This document shows, one piece after another, positions 35,574 to 43,734 of a stretch of 64,000 nucleotides of DNA. The position numbers and the translations under genes are program-made. The DNA comes from Micropruina glycogenica (lineage in GTDB: Bacteria; Actinomycetota; Actinomycetes; Propionibacteriales; Propionibacteriaceae). The stretch lies in NCBI RefSeq assembly GCF_039524395.1, contig NZ_BAAAGO010000033.1. One strand, 5' to 3'. How positions within the stretch are numbered: the stretch's first letter is position 1; each line of letters opens with the position of its first letter. The notes beneath the pieces are model-generated. The model was not told where the DNA came from and did not search any database. It saw only the letters and a list, made by a program, of their open reading frames with translations.

Positions 35574-35678
35574 GCGGAGCGGGGCCGCCCCCTGTCAGGG
35601 CGTCGTCGGGCGTTTGCGCACAGCGAGGCGCTAGCCAAGCAGTCCCGCAAGGGCGGGACAGGGGCGGACCCGCTCCGC
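35574..35678. mobile_element. 105-bp terminal-inverted-repeat element (MITE-like)
   Basis: The ends 35574-35596 and 35657-35678 pair over about 22 bases with one mismatch and one extra base (GCGGAGCGGG outermost). The interior keeps GTCAGGGCGTCGTCGGGCG, matching the ruvX copy at 6540-6651. It is intergenic here. No coding sequence is present. Confidence 0.75.
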
Positions 35679-35689
35679 GGCGACACGCT

Positions 35690-35749
35690 CGACCGCCGGG
35701 TCTCGACAGGCTCGACCAGCGGCCCTGGTCTCGACAAGCTCGACCGGCG
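35690..35749. repeat. three GTCTCGAC-type repeats after yebC
   Basis: CGACACGCTCGACC, GTCTCGACAGGCTCGACCAG and GTCTCGACAAGCTCGACCGG follow in the same orientation and end at the yebC stop codon. Confidence 0.8.
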
Positions 35750-36514
35750 TTACTCCAGCTCGGCCAGTACCGCTTCGGGGACGTCCTCGTTGCTGTAGAC
35801 GGTCTGCACGTCGTCGACGTCTTCTATCGCATCAAGCAGCCTGAACAGCTTCTCGGCGGCCTCTTTCGCGTCGATTGAGGTGGTGTACTGAGGCACGAAC
35901 TGCACCTCGGCCGACTCGTAGTCGTAGCCCGCGGACTGCACCGCCTTGCGCACGTCCACCACCACGCTGGGGTCTGAGATCACCCGCAGCGTCTCGCCCT
36001 CGTCGGACACGTCCTCGGGGTCGGCGTCCAACGTCGCCTCGAGCAGGTCGTCTTCTTCGACGTTCTTGCCGCCCTGGCTCTTGGCCACCTCGACGATGCC
36101 CTTGCGGTCGAAGATGCGTGACACCGAGCCGACGTCGGCCATGGTGCCGCCGTTGCGGGTGACCGCCACCTTCACGTCGGAGGCCGAGCGGTTGCGGTTG
36201 TCGGTGAGGCACTCGATGAGAATCGCCACGCCGCCGGGCCCGTACGCCTCATACATGATCTCGGTGTAGTCGACCTGCTCGCCGCCCACGCCCGACCCGC
36301 GCTTGACGGCGCGGTCGATGTTGTCGTTGGGCACCGAGTTCTTCTTGGCCTTTTGAATGGCGTCGTACAGGGTCGGGTTTCCGCCGGGGTCACCGCCGCC
36401 GACGCGCGCCGCCACCTCGATCTTCTTGATCAGGTTGGCGAACAGCTTCCCGCGCTTGGCGTCGATCGCCGCCTTCTTGTGCTTGGTGGTGGCCCACTTG
36501 GAATGCCCGCTCAT
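35750..36514 (-). CDS. yebC: YebC/PmpR-family protein
   Basis: A 254-residue protein of the YebC/TACO1 family, variously described as a DNA-binding regulator and as a factor that relieves ribosome stalling. MSGHSKWATTKHKKAAIDAKRGKLF is the signature N-terminus, and NRNRSASDVKVAVTRNGGTM and the acidic SNEDVPEAVLAELE end are typical. It precedes ruvC in most actinobacteria; here they are separated by a repeat-laden 538-bp gap. Confidence 0.96.
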   Translation of the reverse strand: MSGHSKWATTKHKKAAIDAKRGKLFANLIKKIEVAARVGGGDPGGNPTLYDAIQKAKKNSVPNDNIDRAVKRGSGVGGEQVDYTEIMYEAYGPGGVAILIECLTDNRNRSASDVKVAVTRNGGTMADVGSVSRIFDRKGIVEVAKSQGGKNVEEDDLLEATLDADPEDVSDEGETLRVISDPSVVVDVRKAVQSAGYDYESAEVQFVPQYTTSIDAKEAAEKLFRLLDAIEDVDDVQTVYSNEDVPEAVLAELE

Positions 36515-37522
36515 CTACGCTCCATCTGCCTCGTCTGCTTGCGCGGAAAGGATTGTACCGAGGCTCACGTGCTTGACGTACCAGACCATTGTGTCGACCG
36601 GTTGGTAGCCGAGCGCGAGGTAGGGCCGCGCCCCCTGGTCACTGTCGGTTTCGACTCCGATGCCGGCCTGGCTCAACCCCGCCGTCCGAAACGACTCGTG
36701 ACTGCGTGCCAGCAACGCCTTGAACATTCCGCGATTGCGCCACTGGGGTTGCGCCCCGAGGTATTCGGTCCAGCCGGACGTCTCCCCCGCCAGGTCCATC
36801 ACACCGTTGAGCACCCAGCCGACCGGCTGCGATCCGTCCAGCGCCACCCACGACAGGTCATCGCGAATGCCGGCGGCTTTCAGACCCCATGCCCAGGCGT
36901 CCGCGTCGAGCTCGTCCGAAGGCAGGCTGAGCGTCTGGTTGTACAACAACCGGACGGGTTCGCTCCACGCAGCATCGAACGGCACGAACGTGATACCTGG
37001 CAGTTCGCCGGGCAGAATCGAGTCGAGCGGGCGTCGCATGGCGTGGTACCAACGTTGCGGGGGAAAGCCCTTGCTGGGCAGCAGTTCGGCCATCAGGTGA
37101 TTGTTGGACGACGTCACCACGACCAGCTGCAGCGGGACAGTGGTGTCGTCGTTCTGTTCGAGGTACCACTCGATCGCCCGCTCGCTCTCCCAGTCGAGCA
37201 GGGTGGGCTGTACTCCCTCGTGCCGCCAGGCGGGATGGCAGCCGCCGTGCAGGTACACCTGGCCCCCCGATTCTCCAGGGGCCGGGGGCTGCAGCCAGCC
37301 ATAGGCGATCAGGGTTCCGCTGGGCTTGCGCAACACCACACCGTTGCCGCTGACCGCCTCGGGATCGTCGGCCAATGCCACGGTGAGGGCGGACAGGTCG
37401 TGGTGGTGGGTGGCGTCACCCAAGTACTCTTCGGCCGCGATCAGGTTCTGGATCTCGGGCAGATCGTGAACGGTCAGCCGGTGCCACGTGCAGCCGTGGC
37501 TCATGGCCGGTGTGGGCATCAT
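36515..37522 (-). CDS. GNAT-family N-acetyltransferase (tandem domains, MshD-like layout)
   Basis: A 335-residue protein that looks like two GNAT domains. The C-terminal one has the acetyl-CoA loop as AQPQWRNRGMFKALLARSHESFRTAGLSQAG (Q/RxxGxG/A-type) and ends GYQPVDTMVWYVKHV; the N-terminal one (VYLHGGCHPAWRHEGVQPTLLDWE) keeps the fold's shape. The layout and C-terminal motif recall mycothiol synthase MshD, but the substrate cannot be assigned. It begins 21 bp after priA, so the two may be co-transcribed. Confidence 0.8.
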   Translation of the reverse strand: MMPTPAMSHGCTWHRLTVHDLPEIQNLIAAEEYLGDATHHHDLSALTVALADDPEAVSGNGVVLRKPSGTLIAYGWLQPPAPGESGGQVYLHGGCHPAWRHEGVQPTLLDWESERAIEWYLEQNDDTTVPLQLVVVTSSNNHLMAELLPSKGFPPQRWYHAMRRPLDSILPGELPGITFVPFDAAWSEPVRLLYNQTLSLPSDELDADAWAWGLKAAGIRDDLSWVALDGSQPVGWVLNGVMDLAGETSGWTEYLGAQPQWRNRGMFKALLARSHESFRTAGLSQAGIGVETDSDQGARPYLALGYQPVDTMVWYVKHVSLGTILSAQADEADGA

Positions 37523-37543
37523 CGCCTCCTGGTTCGTCCCAAC

Positions 37544-38278
37544 TTAGTGGGTTTCGCCGGCTGCGACAGCCAATGCCTCGGGCAGGGTGAAGTTGCCCAC
37601 GTACAGCGCGGTGCCGACGATGGCGCCGGTGACCCCGGACGCCACCAACTCGCGCAGGGCACGCAGATCGTCGAGCTGCGCAATACCGCCCGAGGCGATC
37701 ACCTGCGCGTCGGTGCGGGTGGCGACGTCGCGCAGTAGGTCGAGGTTGGGCCCGGTGAGCATGCCGTCGGACTTGACGTCGGTGACCACGAAGGTGGCGC
37801 AGCCGGCAGCAGTGAGCCGGTCGACGGCCTCGGCCCAGTCGCCGCCCTCGCGCACCCAGCCACGGGCGGCCAGTTTGGTGCCCTTGACGTCGATGGCGAT
37901 GCCGATGCGGTCGCCGTGTTCGGCGATGATGCGCTCGCACCACGCCGGATTTTCGAGCGCGGCGGTGCCGATGTTGACCCGGCGGCACCCGGTGGCCAAA
38001 GCGCGTTCGAGGCTCGCGTCGTCGCGAAGACCGCCCGACAGTTCGACGTTCAGGTGCAGCTGCTCGGTGATCGTGGCGATCACGTCGGCGTTCGAACCCC
38101 GCCCGAACGCGGCGTCGAGGTCGACCAGATGCAGCCACTGGGCACCCGCGTGCTGCCAGCGCAGCGCGGCGGCGAGCGGGTCGCCGAACACCTTTTCAGA
38201 GCCGGCGACGCCCTGGGTGAGTTGAACCGCCTGGCCGTTTTGAACGTCGACGGCGGGCAGCAGGGTCAATGCGGTCAC
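37544..38278 (-). CDS. priA: HisA/PriA phosphoribosyl isomerase
   Basis: A 244-residue TIM barrel. In Actinobacteria this protein usually serves both histidine (ProFAR isomerase) and tryptophan (PRA isomerase) synthesis. Catalytic Asp11 (AVDVQNG) is present, as are Asp130 (AIDVKG), the RGW segment at 139-141 and SDGMLTGPN with the second catalytic Asp at 171. Phosphate loops are SGGLRDD and GGIAQLDD. The residue aligned with PriA Arg19 is Gln here (GQAVQLTQG). The gene is separated from hisH by a serine hydrolase, a small ORF and a palindromic element. Confidence 0.93.
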   Translation of the reverse strand: MTALTLLPAVDVQNGQAVQLTQGVAGSEKVFGDPLAAALRWQHAGAQWLHLVDLDAAFGRGSNADVIATITEQLHLNVELSGGLRDDASLERALATGCRRVNIGTAALENPAWCERIIAEHGDRIGIAIDVKGTKLAARGWVREGGDWAEAVDRLTAAGCATFVVTDVKSDGMLTGPNLDLLRDVATRTDAQVIASGGIAQLDDLRALRELVASGVTGAIVGTALYVGNFTLPEALAVAAGETH

Positions 38279-38318
38279 GAAGCCCGAGCCTAACCTGCCG
38301 TGCGAGACCTGCCGCGGG

Positions 38319-38330
38319 TAGCGTCCGCTC
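38319..38330 (+). promoter_or_regulatory. leaderless-type -10 box before the 57-residue ORF
   Basis: TAGCGT (38319-38324) lies six bases before the GTG at 38331, the spacing of actinobacterial leaderless promoters (TANNNT). Confidence 0.5.
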
Positions 38331-38504
38331 GTGGACCAGCAAGTGAGTGAACTGACCGCCGCCGAGGTGGCGTGGCTGGACGAACTGCTCGGCGGGCTTC
38401 GTGGCGACGGCGTCGACCCACTCGATCTGGACGCACTGACCCGCTACTACGACCAGGGTTACGCATCCTGGCAGGCGTCCGGTGGGCTGCTCACCCGACG
38501 CTGA
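38331..38504 (+). CDS. small hypothetical protein, 57 residues
   Basis: A GTG-initiated frame, VDQQVSELTAAEVAWLDELL at its N-terminus and a YYDQGYASWQASGG C-terminal part, ending TGA at 38504 immediately next to the convergent serine hydrolase stop. I do not recognise it. It is acidic with a helix-like spacing of hydrophobics, and its codons have the GC-rich third positions of real genes here. A TAGCGT box six bases upstream suggests a leaderless message. Support is codon bias, the promoter and the tight fit between priA and the hydrolase; no homology is claimed. Confidence 0.55.
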   Translation: MDQQVSELTAAEVAWLDELLGGLRGDGVDPLDLDALTRYYDQGYASWQASGGLLTRR

Positions 38505-39530
38505 TCAGCCGTCGGTGGGCTCGTCGTCGTCCGGGTCTCCCGATCCGGTGCCGGTCAGCTCGCGCAGCACCGTCCACATCGGCCAGGCACCTTCTGAGTC
38601 GTTCGACAGCACGGTCATGGTGAAGTCGGCCGCCGGGTCGTGTTCGCTCACCATCGACACCCCGGCGTCGGCGCCGATCATCTGCACGACCCCCGGCCTG
38701 GGCAGCCACACGCCAAGGCCGTAGTCGTCGTCAGGGTCGTTGCCGGGGGGACTCGTGCCCATCAGTTGCACCAGGTCGGCCGGCACGATGCGTCCGGCTG
38801 CCAGAGCTGTCCAGAAGGTGCGCAGGTCGGCGGCTGTGGTGTACGAGCCGCCGTCGGGGGCACCCACGATCGGCAGGTGCAACACGTTGGTGCGGGTGGC
38901 GTCGGGGAAGAGATACCCGACCGCGGCGTCGCCCGGCAGATCGTCGCTACGCAGAAAATCGGTGCGGGTCAGTCCGGCCGGTTCGAACACCCGTTGCCGA
39001 ACCAGGTCGTGGTAGCCGACGCCTGAGGCGCGCTGGGCGAGCAGTCCCAGCAGCACGAAGCCCGAGTTGTTGTAGAAGAACTCGGTGCCCGGTTCGGCCT
39101 GCATGGGCCGGTCGATAACCGACAGGTAGTCCTCGGGGCTCTCGTAGCTGTGGGGTGCGCCGGGCAGCAGATGAACATCGACCTCCGCGTCGTCGTCGAT
39201 GCCCTCACCCACACCCGAGGTGTGGCTGAGCAGCCGGCGCAGCGTGACACCGTCGCTGATCTGGGGCAGGTCGTCGCCCAGCCAACGTCGCGCCGGGTCG
39301 TCCAGGCCCATCGTGCCGTCGGCGACCAGGCTGAGCACCGCCAGAGCGGTGAAGGTCTTCGTTCCCGAGGCCATGCCGAAGCGGGTGTCGGGGGTGTTCG
39401 GCAGATTGTGCGCCCGGTCGGCCAAGCCGAAGGCGAGTTCAGTGACGGTGCCCGCCTCGTCGATGCGCACCACCCCACTGAATCCCTGCTCGTGCGCGGC
39501 CAGGGTGAGAGCGGCGGTCGGATCATCCAT
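38505..39530 (-). CDS. serine hydrolase, beta-lactamase/class C family
   Basis: A 341-residue penicillin-binding-protein-like hydrolase. The SxxK nucleophile motif is Ser55-G-T-Lys58 (MASGTKTF), the YxN motif is Tyr153-N-Asn155 (FFYNNSG), and the third motif is likely near DAGVSM. No signal peptide is seen, unlike secreted beta-lactamases, so an intracellular esterase or peptidase is likely. It interrupts the usual hisH-hisA adjacency. Its substrate is unknown. Its promoter would lie in the palindromic region at 39531-39775. Confidence 0.87.
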   Translation of the reverse strand: MDDPTAALTLAAHEQGFSGVVRIDEAGTVTELAFGLADRAHNLPNTPDTRFGMASGTKTFTALAVLSLVADGTMGLDDPARRWLGDDLPQISDGVTLRRLLSHTSGVGEGIDDDAEVDVHLLPGAPHSYESPEDYLSVIDRPMQAEPGTEFFYNNSGFVLLGLLAQRASGVGYHDLVRQRVFEPAGLTRTDFLRSDDLPGDAAVGYLFPDATRTNVLHLPIVGAPDGGSYTTAADLRTFWTALAAGRIVPADLVQLMGTSPPGNDPDDDYGLGVWLPRPGVVQMIGADAGVSMVSEHDPAADFTMTVLSNDSEGAWPMWTVLRELTGTGSGDPDDDEPTDG

Positions 39531-39568
39531 AGGTTAAGTGTCCGCACGGTTGGGTTGCGGGGCAACCG

Positions 39569-39766
39569 TCTGAAATCCGCAGGCGACCGATCCCGACACG
39601 CCGCGCTGGGGGCAACCGGGCCACGGTCACCAGGACGATTTCAGAAAAGGCCGCTTGCAGCCGAGGGTGCTGGGCGAGAACGAGGGTTTTCTGAGAACGT
39701 CCTGGTGACCGGAACGCGTACGTGCGCCTGCCGGCGTGTCGCCGGCGGTCGCCTGCGGATTTCAGA
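39569..39766. mobile_element. 198-bp nested palindrome between hisH and the serine hydrolase
   Basis: The outer arms 39569-39603 and 39732-39766 pair at 31 of 35 positions, with the outermost 20 bases exact. Inner arms 39624-39648 and 39687-39711 pair at 23 of 25. A loop of about 40 bp is left. There is no ORF of note. The structure suggests a non-autonomous mobile element or a very stable hairpin terminator after hisH. It fills nearly the whole 245-bp gap. Confidence 0.8.
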
Positions 39767-39775
39767 ACAACCGCG

Positions 39776-40402
39776 TCAGCCCAGGGTGGCGATCCAGTTA
39801 CGCAGCAGCGCCGCACCCGCCTGGCCCGACTTCTCGGGGTGAAACTGCGTGCTCGACAGAGCGCCGACCTCGACCCCGGCCACGAAACGGTCGCCGTCGT
39901 GGTCGGCCCAGGTGACCCGCGCGTCGTTCGGCAACCTGTCGGCGGCCCGCACCGCATAGCTGTGCACGAAGTAGAACCGCTCCCCCGCCAGGCCGGCGAA
40001 CAGGGTGGTCGACGGCGGCGGCTCGACGGTGTTCCAGCCCATGTGCGGCAGGCGTTCACACCGCAGTCGCTCGACCACACCGGGCAGAATGCCGACGCCG
40101 GCGGTGTCGAGCCCGTGCTCGACGCCATGGCCGAACATCACCTGATGCCCCACGCAGATGCCGAGCACCGGACGTCCGTCGTCCAGCCGGGAGCGGATCA
40201 GTTCTGGCCCGCCGACGGCGCGCAGGCCGTCCATACAGGCGGCGAAGGCGCCGACGCCGGGCACCACCAGGCCGTCGGCGTTCAGCGCCGCGTCCGCGTC
40301 CGCGGTGAGTGTGACGTCAGCCCCGGCAGCCACCAGGGCCCGGGTGGCCGAGTGCAGGTTGCCCGAGCCGTAGTCGAGAACGACCACGAGGGGCTTGGTC
40401 AC
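39776..40402 (-). CDS. hisH: imidazole glycerol phosphate synthase, glutaminase subunit HisH
   Basis: A 208-residue class I glutamine amidotransferase that feeds ammonia to HisF. The catalytic Cys is in GICVGHQVMFG and the His/Glu pair in TQFHPEKSG; the oxyanion region is GVGAFAACMDGL. The GTG start overlaps the hisB stop (GTGA). Its partner hisF is not within the window, and the usual next gene hisA/priA is displaced by about 1.5 kb. Confidence 0.95.
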   Translation of the reverse strand: MTKPLVVVLDYGSGNLHSATRALVAAGADVTLTADADAALNADGLVVPGVGAFAACMDGLRAVGGPELIRSRLDDGRPVLGICVGHQVMFGHGVEHGLDTAGVGILPGVVERLRCERLPHMGWNTVEPPPSTTLFAGLAGERFYFVHSYAVRAADRLPNDARVTWADHDGDRFVAGVEVGALSSTQFHPEKSGQAGAALLRNWIATLG

Positions 40403-41013
40403 AACGAGCCCTTGGTGGACGGAATCGCGTCGGCCACCCGCGGGTCGATCGCTACCGCGATGCGCAACGCCCGGGCGACGGCCTTGAACTGGGCTTCGAC
40501 GATGTGGTGCGGGTCGCGTCCGGCCAGTAGCCGCAGGTGCAGGCAGATGCCGGCGTTGATCGCCAGCGACTGCATCAGGTGATAGGTCATCGAGCCGGCA
40601 TAGGGCACCCCCGAGCCGCCGATCAGCGCGTAGACCTGACCCTCGGGTTCGCCCTCACACACCACGTAGGGACGGCCCGCCACGTCGACCACGGCGTGCG
40701 CCAGCGCCTCGTCGAGCGGCACGGTGGCGTCGCCGAACCGCACGATGCCGCGCTTGTCGCCCAGCGCCTCGCGCAGCGCCTGACCGATCACGATCGCGGT
40801 GTCTTCGATCGAGTGGTGGCCGTCGATGTGCAAATCACCGGTGGTGGTCACCTCAAGGTCGATGAGCGAGTGCTTTGCCAGGGCGGTGAGCATGTGGTCG
40901 TAGAACCCAACGCCGGTGCTGATGGTCGAGGCACCCGTGCCGTCGAGGTTCAGCGCCACGCGCACGGTCGACTCGCTGGTGGACCGCTCCACCACTGCGG
41001 TGCGTGCCGTCAT
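40399..41013 (-). CDS. hisB: imidazoleglycerol-phosphate dehydratase
   Basis: A 204-residue manganese enzyme for the sixth step of histidine synthesis. The ATG at 41013 (MTARTAVVERSTSEST) overlaps the hisC stop (ATGA) and is preferred to an upstream in-frame ATG. The metal-binding repeats GFYDHML, DGHHSIEDTAI, YHLMQSLA and DPHHIVEAQFKA are all there. Monofunctional type, without the phosphatase domain of E. coli HisB. Confidence 0.97.
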   Translation of the reverse strand: MTARTAVVERSTSESTVRVALNLDGTGASTISTGVGFYDHMLTALAKHSLIDLEVTTTGDLHIDGHHSIEDTAIVIGQALREALGDKRGIVRFGDATVPLDEALAHAVVDVAGRPYVVCEGEPEGQVYALIGGSGVPYAGSMTYHLMQSLAINAGICLHLRLLAGRDPHHIVEAQFKAVARALRIAVAIDPRVADAIPSTKGSL

Positions 41014-42104
41014 CGAACCTCCTTCAGCACCTCGGCCAGGGCCGCGTAGAACGCCTCGGTCTCGTCGGGCGTGCCCACCGAAACCCGTAGCCAACCCTGC
41101 GGCCCGGTTTCACGAACGAGCACGCCGCGATCAAGCAGGCGTTGCCACACATCATGCCGGTCGGCGAACGGGCCGAACAAACAGAAGTTGGCGTCAGAGT
41201 CGATCACCTCGACCCCTAGTTGAGGCAGCCGTACGAGCATCTCGTCGCGGGTGCGACGCAACTGGTCGACCTGACCGAGCAGATGGTCGGCGTGCCGCAG
41301 CGCCACTTCGGCCACCAGTTGGGTTTGGGACGACAGGTGATAGGGCAGGCGCACGATGCGACAGGCGTCCACGATCGCAGGGGCGGCGGCGAGGTAGCCG
41401 ACCCGCCCCCCGGCCAGGGCGAACGCCTTGCTCATGGTGCGGCTGACGATCAGGTTGCCGTAGCTCGGCAGCAGGGTGAGCGCGGTGTTCTCGGGGTGTT
41501 TGCTGAACTCCTGGTAGGCCTCGTCGATCACCACGATCGCGTCGGTGCCCTGCAGCACCGCCTCGGTGACGGACAGCGGCGTCGGGGTGCCGGTGGGGTT
41601 GTTGGGCGTGGTGATGATCACCACGTCGGCGTCGTGCTCGGCGATGGCGGCCAGCACCAGATCGGCGTCGAGGGTGAAGTCGGGGTGCCGAGGCGCAGTG
41701 ACGTAACGGGTGTGGGTGTTGCGGGCGTACTCGGGGTACATCGAGTACGTGGGAGTGAAGGCGAGCAGGGTGCGTCCGGGCCCTGCGAAGGCACCCAGAA
41801 TGTGCGTCATCACCTCGTTGGAGCCGTTGGCGGCCCACACGTTGTCGAGGTCGAGTCCGTGCCCGAGGTACCGCGCCAAGGCGCAGCGCAGCCGCTTGGC
41901 CTCGCGGTCGGGGTAGCGGTTGAAGGCTGTGGCGGCCGCGGTGAGAGTGGCGGCCATGTCAGCGGCGATCTCGGCGCTGGGTGCGAACGGGTTCTCGTTC
42001 ACGTTGAGTTGCACGTCAACCGCCAACTGCGGCGCGCCGTAGGGCTCTTCGCCGATCAGTTCCGGACGCAACGGCAGGTCCGCGAGGCTCGGATCGGGCC
42101 TCAT
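41010..42104 (-). CDS. hisC: histidinol-phosphate aminotransferase
   Basis: A 364-residue PLP-dependent class I/II aminotransferase. QLNVNENPFAPS begins the family core, WAANGSNEVM binds phosphate, NNPTGTP and VIDEAYQEF position the cofactor, and the Schiff-base Lys is in SRTMSKAFALAGGRVGY. It is joined by four-base overlaps to hisD upstream and hisB downstream. Confidence 0.96.
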   Translation of the reverse strand: MRPDPSLADLPLRPELIGEEPYGAPQLAVDVQLNVNENPFAPSAEIAADMAATLTAAATAFNRYPDREAKRLRCALARYLGHGLDLDNVWAANGSNEVMTHILGAFAGPGRTLLAFTPTYSMYPEYARNTHTRYVTAPRHPDFTLDADLVLAAIAEHDADVVIITTPNNPTGTPTPLSVTEAVLQGTDAIVVIDEAYQEFSKHPENTALTLLPSYGNLIVSRTMSKAFALAGGRVGYLAAAPAIVDACRIVRLPYHLSSQTQLVAEVALRHADHLLGQVDQLRRTRDEMLVRLPQLGVEVIDSDANFCLFGPFADRHDVWQRLLDRGVLVRETGPQGWLRVSVGTPDETEAFYAALAEVLKEVR

Positions 42105-43513
42105 CGACCGGCTCCTTCGGCACGCGTGATGCCCACAGGCGCACCCGTCATCCCGGCGGACGCCGGGATCTCAGACGACGGGTTCGAGATTCCGGCGTTC
42201 GCAGAAACGACGTGAGCGGCTGACCGCCGCACCGTCACCGCCGCACCGTGCGCCGGCAGGTTCTCGGCCTCGGCGAACGTCTCGACGGTCGTCGCGACGG
42301 CCAGCAGGGCGTCTCGGCTGTAGTCGATGACGTGCACGTGCTTGAGAAAGCTGTTCACGTTCAGCCCTGAGCTGTGGCAGGCGCAGCCCGCGGTGGGCAG
42401 CACGTGGGTGCTGCCCGCGCTGTAGTCGCCCAGCGACACCGGGGACCAGGGGCCGACGAAGACGGCGCCCGCGTTGCGCACCCGTGCCGCTACGGCCCGG
42501 GCGTCGCGGGTGTGAATCTCGAGGTGCTCGGCGGCGTAGGCGTTCACCACATCGAGGCCCTGGTCGAGGTCGTCCACCAGCACGATCGCCGATTGGGCGC
42601 CGGCCAGCGCGGTGCGAATGCGGTCGGCGTGCCGGGTGGCCGCGACCTGCGGTTCGAGTTCGGCTCGGACGCTCTCGGCCAGCGACAGCGAGTCGGTGAC
42701 CAGTACCGCCCCGGCCATGGGGTCGTGCTCGGCCTGGCTGATCAGGTCGGCGGCGACGAACCGCGGGTCGGCGGAGCCGTCGGCAAGAATGGCGATCTCG
42801 GTGGGTCCGGCCTCGGAATCGATGCCCACCTTGCCGCGCAGCAACCGTTTGGCGGCCACGACGTAGATGTTGCCGGGGCCGGTGACCATGTCGACCGGTG
42901 CGCAGAGGTCCGGCACTCCGTGGGCGAACATGGCGATCGCCTGAGCGCCGCCCACGGCGTACACCTCGGTGACCCCCAGCAGCGCGCATACGGCCAAGAT
43001 GGTCGGGTGCGGAAGGGCGTCGAACTCGGCCTGCGGCGGCGACGCGACCGCGATGGATGGCACCCCGGCCACCTGTGCCGGAATCACGTTCATCAGCACG
43101 GAAGACGCCAGCGGTGCGAGCCCGCCCGGCACGTACAGCCCCACCCGATCGACCGGCACGGCCAGCGACTCGACCACCGCCCCAGGGGCGGGCTCGGTAC
43201 GCAGCGACTCGGCGCGGGCCTCGACCTCGGCCACCGCGCGGCGCCGGCGAATCGACTCGGTCAATGCGGCGCGAAGTTCTGGTGTGAGCGCCTGCTCGGC
43301 CGCGGCGATCGCCTCGGCGGGCACCCTGAGCGAGGCGGGCACGCAGCCGTCGAAGCGGGCGCTGAGCTCAGCGATGGCGTCCGCGCCGCGCTCAGCCACG
43401 GCGTCGCAGATCGGACGCACCCGCTCGACCGCATGCTCGACGTCCATCGGGGCCCGAGGAACGACGGTGCGGTAGTCCGGCGTGCTGCCACGCAGGTCAA
43501 GGGTGCGAATCAC
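42101..43513 (-). CDS. hisD: histidinol dehydrogenase with repeat-derived C-terminal tail
   Basis: An NAD- and zinc-dependent enzyme catalysing the last two steps of histidine synthesis. The frame is open to 43723, but the GTG at 43513 starts VIRTLDLRG and has TACAAT seven bases upstream, fitting a leaderless message for the his operon. Zinc ligands Gln260 and His263 (SQAEHDP) and the catalytic Glu329-His330 (AAEHLEIH) are present. The normal core ends near residue 430. A 40-residue tail follows in which residues 434-456 translate two VIPADAGIS-type palindromes (VVSANAGIS, then EIPASAGMT). The stop still overlaps the hisC start by four bases, so the tail is probably translated. Confidence 0.94.
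   Translation of the reverse strand: MIRTLDLRGSTPDYRTVVPRAPMDVEHAVERVRPICDAVAERGADAIAELSARFDGCVPASLRVPAEAIAAAEQALTPELRAALTESIRRRRAVAEVEARAESLRTEPAPGAVVESLAVPVDRVGLYVPGGLAPLASSVLMNVIPAQVAGVPSIAVASPPQAEFDALPHPTILAVCALLGVTEVYAVGGAQAIAMFAHGVPDLCAPVDMVTGPGNIYVVAAKRLLRGKVGIDSEAGPTEIAILADGSADPRFVAADLISQAEHDPMAGAVLVTDSLSLAESVRAELEPQVAATRHADRIRTALAGAQSAIVLVDDLDQGLDVVNAYAAEHLEIHTRDARAVAARVRNAGAVFVGPWSPVSLGDYSAGSTHVLPTAGCACHSSGLNVNSFLKHVHVIDYSRDALLAVATTVETFAEAENLPAHGAAVTVRRSAAHVVSANAGISNPSSEIPASAGMTGAPVGITRAEGAGR
42146..42214. repeat. two VIPADAGIS-type palindromes in the hisD 3' coding end
   Basis: A near-perfect copy at 42146-42172 and a decayed one at 42186-42213, in opposite orientations, both inside the hisD frame. 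Confidence 0.88.
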
Positions 43514-43520
43514 CCGCACG

Positions 43521-43526
43521 ATTGTA
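43521..43526 (-). promoter_or_regulatory. TACAAT -10 box of the his operon (leaderless type)
   Basis: Read on the minus strand, TACAAT lies seven bases before the hisD GTG at 43513. No good -35 box was seen. Confidence 0.6.
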
Positions 43527-43609
43527 CGGACGTCTCGCCACCCCGAGGACCGGGTCTTGCCTGGGCGCCGCGCTGAGCGGAATGGGCGGGGTCTCAGATC
43601 CAGATCAGG

Positions 43610-43669
43610 AACCGTCCCCCTTGAGCCAGAACAAGAACCGTCCCCTGAGCCAAAACAAGAACCGTCCCC
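43610..43669. repeat. array of three AACCGTCCCC units
   Basis: AACCGTCCCC begins at 43610, 43636 and 43660, separated by GAGCCAGAACAAG-type spacers, the reverse orientation of the 11547 array. It lies in the divergent gap between hisD and the FKBP gene. Confidence 0.85.
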
Positions 43670-43734
43670 GACTCCTGCTGACCTCGCATGGCCGAGCCGC
43701 GGTGTTGTCAGGGCCGTGTGCAAAGGTTGAGCCC

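Larger units (their letters stand above)
35212..35749. other. 538-bp gap between yebC and ruvC: SOS box plus stacked repeats
   Basis: From the ruvC side: the LexA box; a leftward frame at about 35356-35212 with a hydrophobic start (MIVRVVLLLIVGLALVTM) that has no stop before ruvC and no recognised homolog; VIPADAGIS-type palindromes at 35401-35427 and 35473-35499 (arms CCCGAC/GTCGGG, covarying); a GTCTCGAC-type copy at 35432-35457; the inverted-repeat element at 35574-35678; and three more GTCTCGAC-type copies at 35690-35749 that reach the yebC stop codon. No gene is called. Confidence 0.7.
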
